This document shows positions 32,933 through 42,300 of a DNA stretch of 64,000 bases, one piece after another (the first letter of the stretch is position 1; each line of letters opens with the position of its first letter). The stretch is from the NCBI GenBank assembly GCA_037176725.1, contig JAZBRS010000029.1, positions 44,340,001 through 44,404,000 of the forward strand, given 5' to 3'. The notes beneath the pieces are model-generated. The model saw nothing but the letters and a program-made list of their open reading frames with translations, did no database searches and was not told the origin of the DNA. Made by a program: the position numbers and the translations under genes. Source of the DNA: Posidonia oceanica (taxonomy: Eukaryota; Streptophyta; Magnoliopsida; Alismatales; Posidoniaceae).

Positions 32933-33037
32933 GCCCCATAGGCGCAACTTTTCACAGTCTTGTTGAGTGAGCCTGCTGATCCACTCTCGCAGGGTTTCTG
33001 AGCAGTGTGCGGGAGTCAGCAGAGTAGGAAAACCCAT
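32933..33037 (-). CDS. DUF7745-like extra ORF of element C, N-terminal part (split by solo LTR D)
   Basis: 35 codons from ATG 33037-33035 to the junction with solo LTR D. Joined to 27113-26016 by removing D, the frame is uninterrupted across the junction. This part is hydrophilic and helical-looking, and precedes the FWKP motif region. I chose this ATG as the first in the frame; the exact start is uncertain. The equivalent part of F is off the window. Confidence 0.7.
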
Positions 33038-34351
33038 TACACTTGATTGCAGAAGACAGGCTGATTACTGCAAGGCTTGAGGTACCTGCTATCAATAAAC
33101 AGTCAGATCTCGCAGGTATGTAATCTTTGACAACAAGCAGAAACTGAGACTGAAAATGTAGTTCCATATGCATTTAGCAGTTGATAACAGAACAAAGTAG
33201 TTAAGCACAAATGAACAAAGGGAATTGGCAGCAGTCCGGTGAAAGCAGGGGCGAGGGCCGGTAGGGGATCTGGACCAGCGCAGCTTGAGCGTCGTCGATG
33301 TGCCTCTGCTGGGGAGAAGCACTGCCTCAGGACCTGGGCGTGTTGCAGAGCGGAGAGATTGGCGGAAGGGGAAAGGAAAGAAGGAAGATGCATGAATGCA
33401 AGATGCTAGTGATATGCTTATGAGGATGAATATTATTGGATAAATAAGTGTGCTTGAATGGATGGATATACTTGGGTGGATGGGTATGCTTGAGTGCCCT
33501 CAGCGTACGGAGTGCTTTGGTGCCTGCTGCAGAGGAAGGGAGTGGCCCTTGACTCACTGTGCCCTACTCAGACTCTCGGCTTATTGGTGGCGCTCCGGAA
33601 CAGGTTGTTGGCATTATACAGGTGGTGATGTGGTGAGGACAGACTACTGGCTGCACTCTCAGGACCTACACCTATTCTTTCAGCTCTCTTTTTTTTTTGA
33701 AAGGTTTCTCCCTCATAGGTGTGCAGCCTTTCTCTGCCCCTAGCTAGGAGAAGGTATGTGTTTGCTCTTGGGAGGATGTGACAGATCCCTTTTCTAGGCT
33801 TGACATGCTGGGGATCCCTGGTAAAGTATGGGGGATAACGGTGCCTGTGTTTTGTGGGCTACCTTTGCCCTTTTCTTCTTCTCTTTTTTTTTGTTTTGCT
33901 TGCTTTTCTCCTTTTTTTGTTTTTGTTTTTGTTCTATCTCTTTTTTTCTTTCTCTTTTTTTTTTGATCCTTTTTCCTCTTTTTTTTTTCAGGCTTTTGCT
34001 ATCCCCATTCTGGTGGCAAAAGAAGGGTGCTTGAATTGTAATGGATTTAGGCTTTGGGTCTGCTATGTGATGGGTAGAAGGAGCAGGGTTAGACTGCACA
34101 CCCCTATCTCTAGGGCCGGCTTCTGTCTTCGTCTTCTGTTCCTTTGAGGTGCCCAAACCTAGATGTCTATCCTCACTTTTTTCAAGCTCACAACCTAACA
34201 TTTTTTCTCCCTCAGAGGTGTATGTCCTTGTGAGATTGGGCAGTTCGCCTGTCCTTATTGGTGGTGGCTCCCTCACTTGCTAAGACATCTAAGTAGTGCC
34301 AGGTGAGGCAGGGTGACTCTTTCCAGAGCAGGCAAGTACTTCCGGTTGTCA
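33038..34351 (-). other. Spacer between integrase and the extra ORF in element C
   Basis: Noncoding region of about 1.3 kb. It holds a long purine-rich tract on the element strand (33990-33868) and a duplicated 24-25 bp piece with ACGATGATGATTTGA (about 34370-34443) that overlaps the integrase C-terminal tail. A lysine-rich frame through the purine tract is a by-product of base composition. No other gene seen. Confidence 0.6.
33868..33990 (-). other. Long internal polypurine tract
   Basis: About 120 nt that are nearly all A and G on the element strand, for example AAAAAAAAAGAGGAAAAAGG. It lies between integrase and the extra ORF, away from the terminal PPT. Confidence 0.6.
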
Positions 34352-35491
34352 TCACCGGGCAAAAGATGCAATGTTTGAGAGGATGACGATGATGATTTGA
34401 AAAGAAAGGGTGCAAGAGCTGAAAGGATGACGATGATGATTTGAAAGAGAGTTGAAGCAAGAGGGCGAGAATGCAAGTGCAGGTGGGAGAAGGGTATCTG
34501 CAACGGGGCCGCTTTCAGCTAACTGATAGTATTTCTTCAGATAATAGAGGTTGACGGGCTCAGACTGCTCGACATGGTCCATATCCTCAAGGGTTACAGC
34601 GCCTCCCGAAAAGATCTGCTTGACCACAAAGGGGCCACGCCAATTGGGTCGGAGTTTCCCTCGACCGTCAGGCAAATGAATGGCGCGCAAGACAAGGTCC
34701 CCTGACCGGAAGCTTCTGGGCTGGACCTTCTTCAAGAATGCTCTGGCCATCCGCTTCTGATAGCAGTGAGCGTTGTGCATGGCTTGCAATCTGCGCTCAT
34801 CGATCAGGTTTAGTTGGACGCAGCGGTCTTCGACCCATTCTGCTCCTTCCAACTCAGCTTCCCGCAGGATTCGCAGGGAGGGGATCTCCACTTCAACAGG
34901 TAACACCGCTTCCATGCCGTACACCAGAGAGTACGGGGTGGCTCCTGTAGAGGTCCGAATTGATGTCCTGTACGCCCAGAGCGCGTATGGGAGCTTGTCG
35001 TGCCAATCCTTGTGGATTTCTGCCATTTTCTTCAGGATCTTGACAATGTTCTTGTTTGCAGATTCCACTGCTCCGTTCATCTGTGGCCGATAAGGCGAGG
35101 ATCGATGGTGCTTGATCTTGAGACTTTGCAGGTATTCTTCGATCCTTTTGGCAATGAAATTTGAGCCGTTATCAGAGACGACAGAGTGCGGGACCCCATA
35201 TCGGGCAACAATATTGTTTCTGATAAATTTTTCTGTTGCCAAAGCGGTGACTGTTCTGTAAGAGGCTGCTTCCACCCACTTGGTAAAGTAATCGATCGCT
35301 ACCAGAATGTAACGATGACCATTTGAAGCAGCAGGGTGGATGGCGCCAATGACATCGATCCCCCAGGTGGAGAAAGGCCATGGCGAAGACATATTGTGTA
35401 GCTGATGCGGAGGGGCTTTGATGAAGTTTCCATGGATTTGACAATTGTGGCATCTACGCACGAACCGGCAGCAGTCGGCTTCCATGGTCTG
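34352..35491 (-). CDS. Integrase of element C
   Basis: Follows the RNase H part in the same frame after a TAG (35494-35492). The zinc-binding HHCC starts before this stop: HAGTCGPH (about 35560) and, after it, CHNC (about 35445). The catalytic core has the first Asp in TWGIDVIGA, the second in SDNGSNF, and the Glu in MNGAVESANK, with 35 residues between the last two (DD35E). The C-terminal part has a GDLVLR...NWRGPFVV...LKKYY segment typical of Tat elements and no chromodomain. The last roughly 30 residues are translated from a microsatellite-like duplication and look dispensable. The enzyme inserts the cDNA into host DNA. Because of the upstream stop it would not be made as part of an intact polyprotein. 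Confidence 0.92.
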   Translation of the reverse strand, partial: QTMEADCCRFVRRCHNCQIHGNFIKAPPHQLHNMSSPWPFSTWGIDVIGAIHPAASNGHRYILVAIDYFTKWVEAASYRTVTALATEKFIRNNIVARYGVPHSVVSDNGSNFIAKRIEEYLQSLKIKHHRSSPYRPQMNGAVESANKNIVKILKKMAEIHKDWHDKLPYALWAYRTSIRTSTGATPYSLVYGMEAVLPVEVEIPSLRILREAELEGAEWVEDRCVQLNLIDERRLQAMHNAHCYQKRMARAFLKKVQPRSFRSGDLVLRAIHLPDGRGKLRPNWRGPFVVKQIFSGGAVTLEDMDHVEQSEPVNLYYLKKYYQLAESGPVADTLLPPALAFSPSCFNSLSNHHRHPFSSCTLSFQIIIVILSNIASFAR

Positions 35492-36802
35492 CTAGAAATA
35501 ACCTTGCAGCATGATCTTCTTGGCCAGGAGGACGCCGTTCATGTGCGGGCCACAGGTCCCCGCATGCACTTGGAGCATCAGCGTGTCAGCCTCCGATTTG
35601 TTCAGGCAGCGCAGTAGCATCTGATTGTATGACCTTCTGTACAGCTGCCCGGCCCCTAACACATATTTTGACGCCAGACGCGCCAAAGTTCTCTTGTCTG
35701 TTGCCGTGGTATCAGGAGGAAAGCTACCAGACTCCAGGAAAGATTTTATGTCTTGATACCAGGGCTGCCCCTCTGCGGGATCCGCTTCCTCTATGCTCAT
35801 GCAGTATGCAGGCTGTTCAATGCGAGTGACTGATACATCCACTGTGCTGTCTTCTGAAATGGTGAGCCAGGATGCCAGAGTTGCTAGTGCGTCTGCATAC
35901 GCGTTCTTTGCTCTGTTCAGGTACGTGAAGCGGATGCTCTTGAATTTTTCCATCAGCCTCAGCAGGTGTTCGTGATACGGCATAAGCTTGGGATCTTTTG
36001 TCTTCCATTCGCCGTTCACTTGAGAAATTACCAGCATGGCATCGCCATGCACATGCAGCTTCTGCGCCTCATGCTCGAGGGTGACTTTCAACCCCAGGAT
36101 GCACGCTTCGTACTCTGCTTCGTTGTTTGTGCAGGTGAAAGTCAGCTTCCTTGCGAAAGGAGTCATCTGTCCTTGGGGCGTGGTCAGCACTGCGCCTACG
36201 CCTCGGCCCTTCTTGTTGACTGCACCATCAAAGTAGAGCTGCCATTCCTCTGCTTCTTCAGGATCTTTCTGCTCAAAGTCCTCCATTGCAAAGAGAATGT
36301 CTTCAACAGGGAACTGCGTCTGGAGGGGTTGGTATTCAGGCAGAGGGAGGTCGGCAAGATGGTCTGCCATTGCTTGACCCTTCATGGACTTCTGTGTGAC
36401 AAAGGTGATGTCGTATTGGGACAATAGCACCTGCCACTTAGCACATCTGCCCACCATGGCCGGCTTCTGAAAGAGGAACTTGATAGGATCATGCCGGCAT
36501 AAGAGCTGCACTGGGTATGCCATCAGGTAGTGCCTCAGCTTCTGTGCAGCCCAGACAAGTGACAAGCAAGTCTTCTCTAGTGTTGTGTACCTGGCTTCGC
36601 ATTCATTAAATTTCTTGCTCAGGTAGTAGATGGCGCGCTCCTTCCTACCAGATTCGTCATGCTGGCCCAAGACAGCGCCTATGGAATGCTGCGTGGTAGA
36701 AAGGTAGAGAAGTAAGGGTCTCCCTGGCGTAGGCGGGACCAAGACAGGAGGCTTGATCAGCAGCTGCTTGATCTTGGCAAATGCAGCCTGACACTCCTCG
36801 CT
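35492..36802 (-). CDS. RNase H and second, archaeal-type RNase H of element C
   Basis: 416 codons open after the TAG at 36805-36803. The first RNase H (about 36730-36360) has RAIYYLSKK, LEKTCLSLVWA and CRHDPIKFL segments, but the usual first catalytic Asp is Ser/Thr (LYLSTTQHS), so it is probably a non-catalytic tether. The second (about 36255-35865) has the full set: YFDGAVNKKGRG, NNEAEYEACILGL, HGDAMLVISQV and ADALATLAS. This dual arrangement is known for the Tat lineage, where an archaeal-type RNase H was acquired. The tail leads into the integrase zinc finger. RNase H removes the RNA strand during cDNA synthesis. The ORF ends at TAG 35494-35492, where the context suggests an original Trp. 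Confidence 0.92.
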   Translation of the reverse strand, partial: SEECQAAFAKIKQLLIKPPVLVPPTPGRPLLLYLSTTQHSIGAVLGQHDESGRKERAIYYLSKKFNECEARYTTLEKTCLSLVWAAQKLRHYLMAYPVQLLCRHDPIKFLFQKPAMVGRCAKWQVLLSQYDITFVTQKSMKGQAMADHLADLPLPEYQPLQTQFPVEDILFAMEDFEQKDPEEAEEWQLYFDGAVNKKGRGVGAVLTTPQGQMTPFARKLTFTCTNNEAEYEACILGLKVTLEHEAQKLHVHGDAMLVISQVNGEWKTKDPKLMPYHEHLLRLMEKFKSIRFTYLNRAKNAYADALATLASWLTISEDSTVDVSVTRIEQPAYCMSIEEADPAEGQPWYQDIKSFLESGSFPPDTTATDKRTLARLASKYVLGAGQLYRRSYNQMLLRCLNKSEADTLMLQVHAGTCGPHMNGVLLAKKIMLQGYF

Positions 36803-37576
36803 CTAGTGAATCTGCGCATTCTTCCTCAAGAGCTTGAATATGGGTTCACAGATGGGCGTAAGCTGTGCAATGAAGCGACTGATAAATTGTAAACGCCCAA
36901 GCAGACTTCTGACTTCTTTTTCAGTCCTAGGGGGTGGCATGTCCACGATGGCTTGTGCTTTCAACGGGTCCACCTCAATCCCCCTTTGGCTAACAATGTA
37001 GCCGAGCAATTTGCCAGAAGATACCCCGAATACGCACTTCTTGGGATTCAGGCGCAGCTTGTACTTTCGTAGACGGTCAAAGAGCTTTCTGAGACAGGCA
37101 AGATGATCCTCGGGCTCTTTGGTTTTGGCAATCATATCGTCTACATAGACCTCCACTTCTTGGTGCATGAGGTCGTGGAATAGCGCAGTCATGGCCCTCT
37201 GATAGGTTGCACCAGCGTTTTTCAGGCCGAACGGCATGACTTGGTAGCAGAAGACTCCCCAAGGGGTGATGAATGAAGTCTTTTCCATGTCCTCTTCTGC
37301 CATTTTGATCTGATTGTATCCAGAGAAGCCGTCCATGAAGGAGAGCATTTTGTGGCCTGCTGTATTGTCGACTAGGACGTCAATGTGAGGCAATGGAAAG
37401 TCGTCCTTGGGACTCGCCTTGTTCAGGTCCCTATAGTCGATACAGATCCGAATTCGGCCATCTTTCTTGGGCACAGGTACAATGTTTGCCAGCCATTCAG
37501 GATAAAGGACGACCTTTAGAAAGTTGACTCCAAGCTGCTTCATTATCTCTTCTTTGATCATGAGCAGCCACTGCGG
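36803..37576 (-). CDS. Reverse transcriptase of element C
   Basis: Open between TGA 37579-37577 and TAG 36805-36803. Motifs: VPVPKKDGRIRICIDYRDLN (about 37490-37430), catalytic DGFSGYNQI, FCYQVMPFGLKNAGATYQR, YVDDMI at 37147-37130, GKLLGYIVSQRGIEVDP and the connection segment RSLLGRLQFISRFI. All RT catalytic aspartates are present. The TGA before it corresponds to CGA (Arg) in element B, a typical methyl-CpG decay. The N-terminal RT extension (FAWSYEDM...PVKQKLRRW) lies upstream of that stop. The enzyme copies element RNA into cDNA in the particle. Confidence 0.93.
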   Translation of the reverse strand, partial: PQWLLMIKEEIMKQLGVNFLKVVLYPEWLANIVPVPKKDGRIRICIDYRDLNKASPKDDFPLPHIDVLVDNTAGHKMLSFMDGFSGYNQIKMAEEDMEKTSFITPWGVFCYQVMPFGLKNAGATYQRAMTALFHDLMHQEVEVYVDDMIAKTKEPEDHLACLRKLFDRLRKYKLRLNPKKCVFGVSSGKLLGYIVSQRGIEVDPLKAQAIVDMPPPRTEKEVRSLLGRLQFISRFIAQLTPICEPIFKLLRKNAQIH

Positions 37577-39391
37577 TCACCATCTTCTTAGTTTCTGCTT
37601 TACTGGCTTGGCATCCGGATTTAAAGGCAGATTGTGCACCACTATCTCTATGTCAAGGCCGATCATATCTTCATAACTCCAGGCGAAGACATCCGCATAT
37701 TCTTTCAGGAATGCAATGAATTCTGCTCGAGCCTGGGCGGACAGCTGGGCACTGATGCAAACTTCTCTGACCTCCTCAGCCGTACCAATGTTAACAACTT
37801 CCGTTTCTTCTTCAACATGGAGGTTGGGGCCTTCTGGGTCGTCGTCATAGGGCCGGAACTCGAGCAAAGGTTCGTCAGTCTCATCTATGCCCGTATCATC
37901 CTCTTCTCCATAAGCAATAAGTTCTGAGAGGATCTCTTTCTCAAAAGAAGGGCTTGTGATGTCGAAAGAGTGCATATGTTCCGCTGCTTGGCCCTGGTGA
38001 CGCTTCAGGATGGTCACGCTTACTCTAGTGTTCTTGTAGCCTCGGTGCACGACCTCCGTCCCAGCAACTCCTTCTGCTGTTTGCTCTGGCCTGACTGATT
38101 CTGTTGAGTGCTTTGCTGATTCTACTGAGGGCCTTGCTGATTCTGCTGTTGATGCTGCTGACTGTTCTACTGCTGAGGCTGCTGACAGTTCTGTTACTGA
38201 TTCTGCTTTCTGCTCTGTTACTGCTGCTGCATGAACTGCTGATGCTTCCCCCTCTGGGTCTTCTAGTGTGCCTGCAGAGGATATGCCGGACTGGCGGCTG
38301 ACTTGAGCACTGCCGCTCGATATACTGCTCAAGTGAGGCATGTGTTGCACAAACCACCTAGACCCGCCATCTGGTTGAAGAGTGATGAGCTCATCTGGTC
38401 TAGGGGAGTCCAGCGCTGCTGAGTCTTCTAGGACCATGACAGAAGCATGGTCCTCTTGCAGAGGAGGATCCGTAACTACGGCTTTTCTTTTCCTTTCTGC
38501 AGCTTGATGGTCTGCCAGGTCTTCTACTATCGACTTGATCTGTTCTTGATAGAGTAGCTCTAAGTCGGACATCCAGGAATCGACCTGGGCTTCTATCGCC
38601 ACTCCTTCTTCCTCGTCCGAGGGGGAGTCGACGTAGTAGGCGCCGGGGGCTTGCGGCACTGGCCTAGCTGCAAGATGGATCGCCGCCCTTGGAGTCTGAA
38701 TCATCTGGTTCACGGGCGCGTCTGCTGATGGCAGTTCTGATGTAGAAGGCCCAAATAGACAGGCCAGCGGTGCTACTGATGAATAAGCTTCCAGGGTCAC
38801 TGCTGGAGAATAAGCAGGGGTGCTCTTTGCGGGGCTCAAAGGCCCAGAGAATGTAGTGCTCAGTTGGCCTTTTGTATCGGGCCGTAACTGAGAGAGCGCA
38901 GCCTCTGACGCCATAGGGTCTTGCCATGAGAACTGCTGCAGGTCGTCAGGAGAATGCGGAGCGGACTGCGCCAGCTGCATTCCTGAAGATGATGCTGAGG
39001 GAGCGGGCTGGGCCACGCTGCTGACTGAGTTAATGGACTGCCCCTCCAGAGATGGGGGCAGTGGCACTGATGTTGCTGTGACCGCTGGTAGCATACTTGG
39101 TTCTGCCAAGAGGAGTGTCTCTGACTCCTGCACTGCTGCTGTCTGATCTTGAGAAGCTGTTGTGGCTGCTGAAGGATGAGAACTTGAATCTGCCACAGGG
39201 CCTGCTGAGCTGCCTGCTGTTTCTGCCAGAGGGAGAGCTAAATAAACTGACTGTGGGGCCTCTGCTCTGACCACTATTTCTGCTGAGTTGATTGGGACTG
39301 CCTCTGTTGCATCAGACTGCTCCTCATCCAAGTAGTAGTCCTCAATACACACCCAATCCTCTGCCGGTGCTGTGGCTTGGTGGTTGGTTGA
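37577..39391 (-). CDS. Linker between protease and RT of element C
   Basis: About 600 codons, open and in frame with both gag-pro (stop TGA 39394-39392) and RT. Most of it is Ser/Ala/Gln/Glu/Pro-rich with short repeats (VE/SAAS-type units, about 38230-38090) and no recognised fold. The start has the acidic CIEDYYLDEEQ stretch and the last 220 residues are well conserved in B, ending in the RT N-terminal extension. Ogre elements are reported to have an intron between protease and RT, and this open region lies just there, but I cannot identify splice sites with confidence. It may be spacer protein or a retained intron. Confidence 0.65.
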   Translation of the reverse strand, partial: STNHQATAPAEDWVCIEDYYLDEEQSDATEAVPINSAEIVVRAEAPQSVYLALPLAETAGSSAGPVADSSSHPSAATTASQDQTAAVQESETLLLAEPSMLPAVTATSVPLPPSLEGQSINSVSSVAQPAPSASSSGMQLAQSAPHSPDDLQQFSWQDPMASEAALSQLRPDTKGQLSTTFSGPLSPAKSTPAYSPAVTLEAYSSVAPLACLFGPSTSELPSADAPVNQMIQTPRAAIHLAARPVPQAPGAYYVDSPSDEEEGVAIEAQVDSWMSDLELLYQEQIKSIVEDLADHQAAERKRKAVVTDPPLQEDHASVMVLEDSAALDSPRPDELITLQPDGGSRWFVQHMPHLSSISSGSAQVSRQSGISSAGTLEDPEGEASAVHAAAVTEQKAESVTELSAASAVEQSAASTAESARPSVESAKHSTESVRPEQTAEGVAGTEVVHRGYKNTRVSVTILKRHQGQAAEHMHSFDITSPSFEKEILSELIAYGEEDDTGIDETDEPLLEFRPYDDDPEGPNLHVEEETEVVNIGTAEEVREVCISAQLSAQARAEFIAFLKEYADVFAWSYEDMIGLDIEIVVHNLPLNPDAKPVKQKLRRW

Positions 39392-42300
39392 TCATAGAAT
39401 TCCTGCACTGGTAAAGTTAGTGAGGTCTCTGGGAATGGCTGGCGCACGATCTCTGAGCTGGAGGCAGTGATCTTCGTTGGGCTTTGGTTCATAGCCGAGA
39501 CCTTCAGATTTCCTCCGCTCCACTGCTACGAACGGTTCCGTGATCCCTTGGCCGTGACGCCCGAGCGGCGTACCCTTTGTGTAACCCCACCTGTGACATA
39601 CATTCTCGACCATTCGAAAGGGGTTATTGTGAACGGTCAAGGAGTTGACATGTTCAAGATCAGGGACGAAGTTAACTGGTTCGCACCGGTTAACGCGATA
39701 GAGGGCTTCAGAAGTCTCGGGGTCAAACGGGATGGATTGCGAAGACACGGGAGAGACTGCTTCAATCCGCTCCTTCTCAAAGTTCTCCGCCATAACGACA
39801 ATGACATCGTCGCCGCGACGATACTTTATCATTCGTTGGAGGGTCGAAGGAAGGACCTGATGCTTGTGAAGCCAAGGGTGTCCAAGCAGAAGATTGAAGT
39901 TAGGCTTCAAGTCGACGACATAGAATTCTACGTCGAAGACGACCGGACCGATAGCCAGAGGGATAATCAGAATCCCTAGAGCGTCATGGTGAGTGTTGTC
40001 AAAAGCAGTCATTCCCTTCACGGCTGGCGTGATATCCTCGGCTTTGAATCCGAGCTTGGTTGCTGTACGCAAGGGGCAGACATTAAGGCCTGACCCGTTA
40101 TCAACCAGCGTTAGGGGAATGCGAAAGTTTTTGAACTGCACCGTGACGAATAGGGGCTGGTTGTGATTAATCTCTGCCGGAGGCAGCTCATCACTCGTGA
40201 AAGCGATGACCTGGGGCTCCGCGATTAACCCAACCATGCTCTCCAAGGTAGAAGGCTCAAAGGATTGGGACACACGAGCAGCCTGGAACACGCGAAGAAA
40301 AGCCTCGCGGTGCTCGGCAGAAGTGTGGATCAAATCCCAGATGGAGATGTCGGCTTTAACCTTCTTAAGCTGGGAAGTTAGGTCTGCTTTAGGTTGGCTT
40401 CTCCTAGCAGCTGGAGGGGTGATTCTAGCAGGTTCTGAAGGGGTAGTGGCTGGAAGCTGGGTTACTACAGGCTGGCTAGAGGCTTGGCTAGCTACGGGCT
40501 GATCTGGAGTTGGATCTGCTAAGGGTTGGCCTGAGGGTGGGGGTATAACAGGTCCAGGGTGAGTTGGCCTAGTTGCCGGTGCTGGGGGCCTGTAAATCCT
40601 CCCCGATCGCGTTACTTCCGCGCACATTTCTGTGGCGTAGCTGTAAGGGACGCGATGGGTGTCCAGGGTCAAATCAATGACGACTGGAGCATGTGCTGCG
40701 AGCACAGGAGGGGTTACAGGGGGACCTACAGGATGTTGAGGTCTATCTAGGGGATATGGTTGTTGGGGTGGGAAGGTTGGGGCAGGTTGAGGTCTGCCTA
40801 GAAGGTGTAGTTGAGGCCGCCCTAAAAGGTGGATGGGGGAACTAGGCTGGGCTCTAGCTAAGAGGTGTACAGGAGATTGAGCCTGAGGGAGCATGGTGGG
40901 AGGCGCGAGAGGACGCTCCGGCCTGGCACGCGGTCGGATCAAATGGATTCCCGACTCAGAGCCGGCGACTGCCGCAAGATAGAGACTGACTGGGAAAGGC
41001 TCAGAGAGGTCAGAGATAAGATCAGAGGGGTCTACTACAGAAGTAGCAGGCCCAGAAGGAAAGACAGAGTGGACGCCTGAGGTTCCCGCCCCTCCCGGAT
41101 AAGAGTGCTCCGGTAAAGGTTGGCGGACGATGCCAGAATGCGGGGGAACAGCTGAAGATGCAGATGCATGGGTGCGTGCTTGAGTGGGCGCCTCGTGCGT
41201 GTCGATCACAATCGTTCCCGATTCGATCAAGTCCTGAATTGCGTTCCGCAGGGAAAAGCAATTGTCCGTCGAATGCCCGACGCTTCGATGGAAATTGCAG
41301 AAGAGTTCCGGCCTAAACCAATGCGGCAGAGGGCTTGGCGGCGGACGGACCTCCGGGAACTTCAGGAGCGATGCCACCTTCAGCAAGATGTCCGTGAGTG
41401 GTTCCACCAGTGGGGTGAAATTCCTCCTCTCAGCGGGTGGTATTCTTTGCCTTGGGTGCGAGCCTTGCTGAACCGGTGCGGCAGGATAGACCGGTCTAGC
41501 GGTGGTAGTGATGTGCGGTGTGTGCGGGTTCCTAGGTGCAGGAGCGTACACCATCTGAGCTGGGGCAGGCCGAGACGGCAAGCGAACAGGCGCAGCAGGA
41601 GAGTCGACGAATGCAACAGCGGGTTTCGGCGCGTCCTTCCTCTTCGGGCGATTGTTGCTGCTACCGCTGTTGTTGTTGAAGGTGCTGCTGTTGGCATTGC
41701 TGCTGCTTATCACTGCCTGCTTAGCGAACGCAGAGAGAGCCGGGAAGTTGCCACTCCGCAAAGAACTCTCCACGCGCGCTCCAGCTCTGATGAGTGCCGC
41801 AAAAGTAGTGACTGGTTGGATGCTAAGCAGAGCCCCGAGAGACGGCTGCGCCCCTTTGATAACGATCTCGATAGATTCCTCGTCAGAGGGTCTATCTCGA
41901 ACCTGAGAGGCAAGGGCGCGCCAGCGGCCGACGTACTCCCCGAACGGCTCGCCAAAGTTTTGCTTGATGGCGATCAAGTCCGCCCTCTTTGGGACAAGAT
42001 CGAGGTTGAAGGAGTATTGCTCCAGGAACGCCTGACTGAGGTCGTTCCAAGTCTTGATGGCTGACATATCAAGTGATGTGAACCACTTGAGTGCCGGCCC
42101 GGTCAAACTCTTCTGGAACAAGTGGATCAGCAACCTCTCGTCAGCCTGAAGCTGGGCGAGATCACCGCAATACGCCTTCAGGTGTGCTACAGGGCAGCCC
42201 CTACCATTATACTTCTCGAAGTCCGGGATTTTGAACTTCGGAGGGAGTACCGCCTCTGGAAAACAGCAGAGGTCCCGGAATTGGTAGGTCTGGTGCTCAG

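Noticed and set aside
33970..33996. Strong splice-acceptor look (T tract then CAG) on the + strand
   Set aside because: It is antisense to element C and simply the complement of the purine tract; no donor or gene on that strand.
33794..34276. Lysine-rich open frame of 160 codons on the - strand
   Set aside because: Driven by the purine tract; no conserved counterpart could be checked and composition explains it.
41168..42064. Open frame of 298 codons on the + strand
   Set aside because: Antisense shadow of the gag domain of element C.
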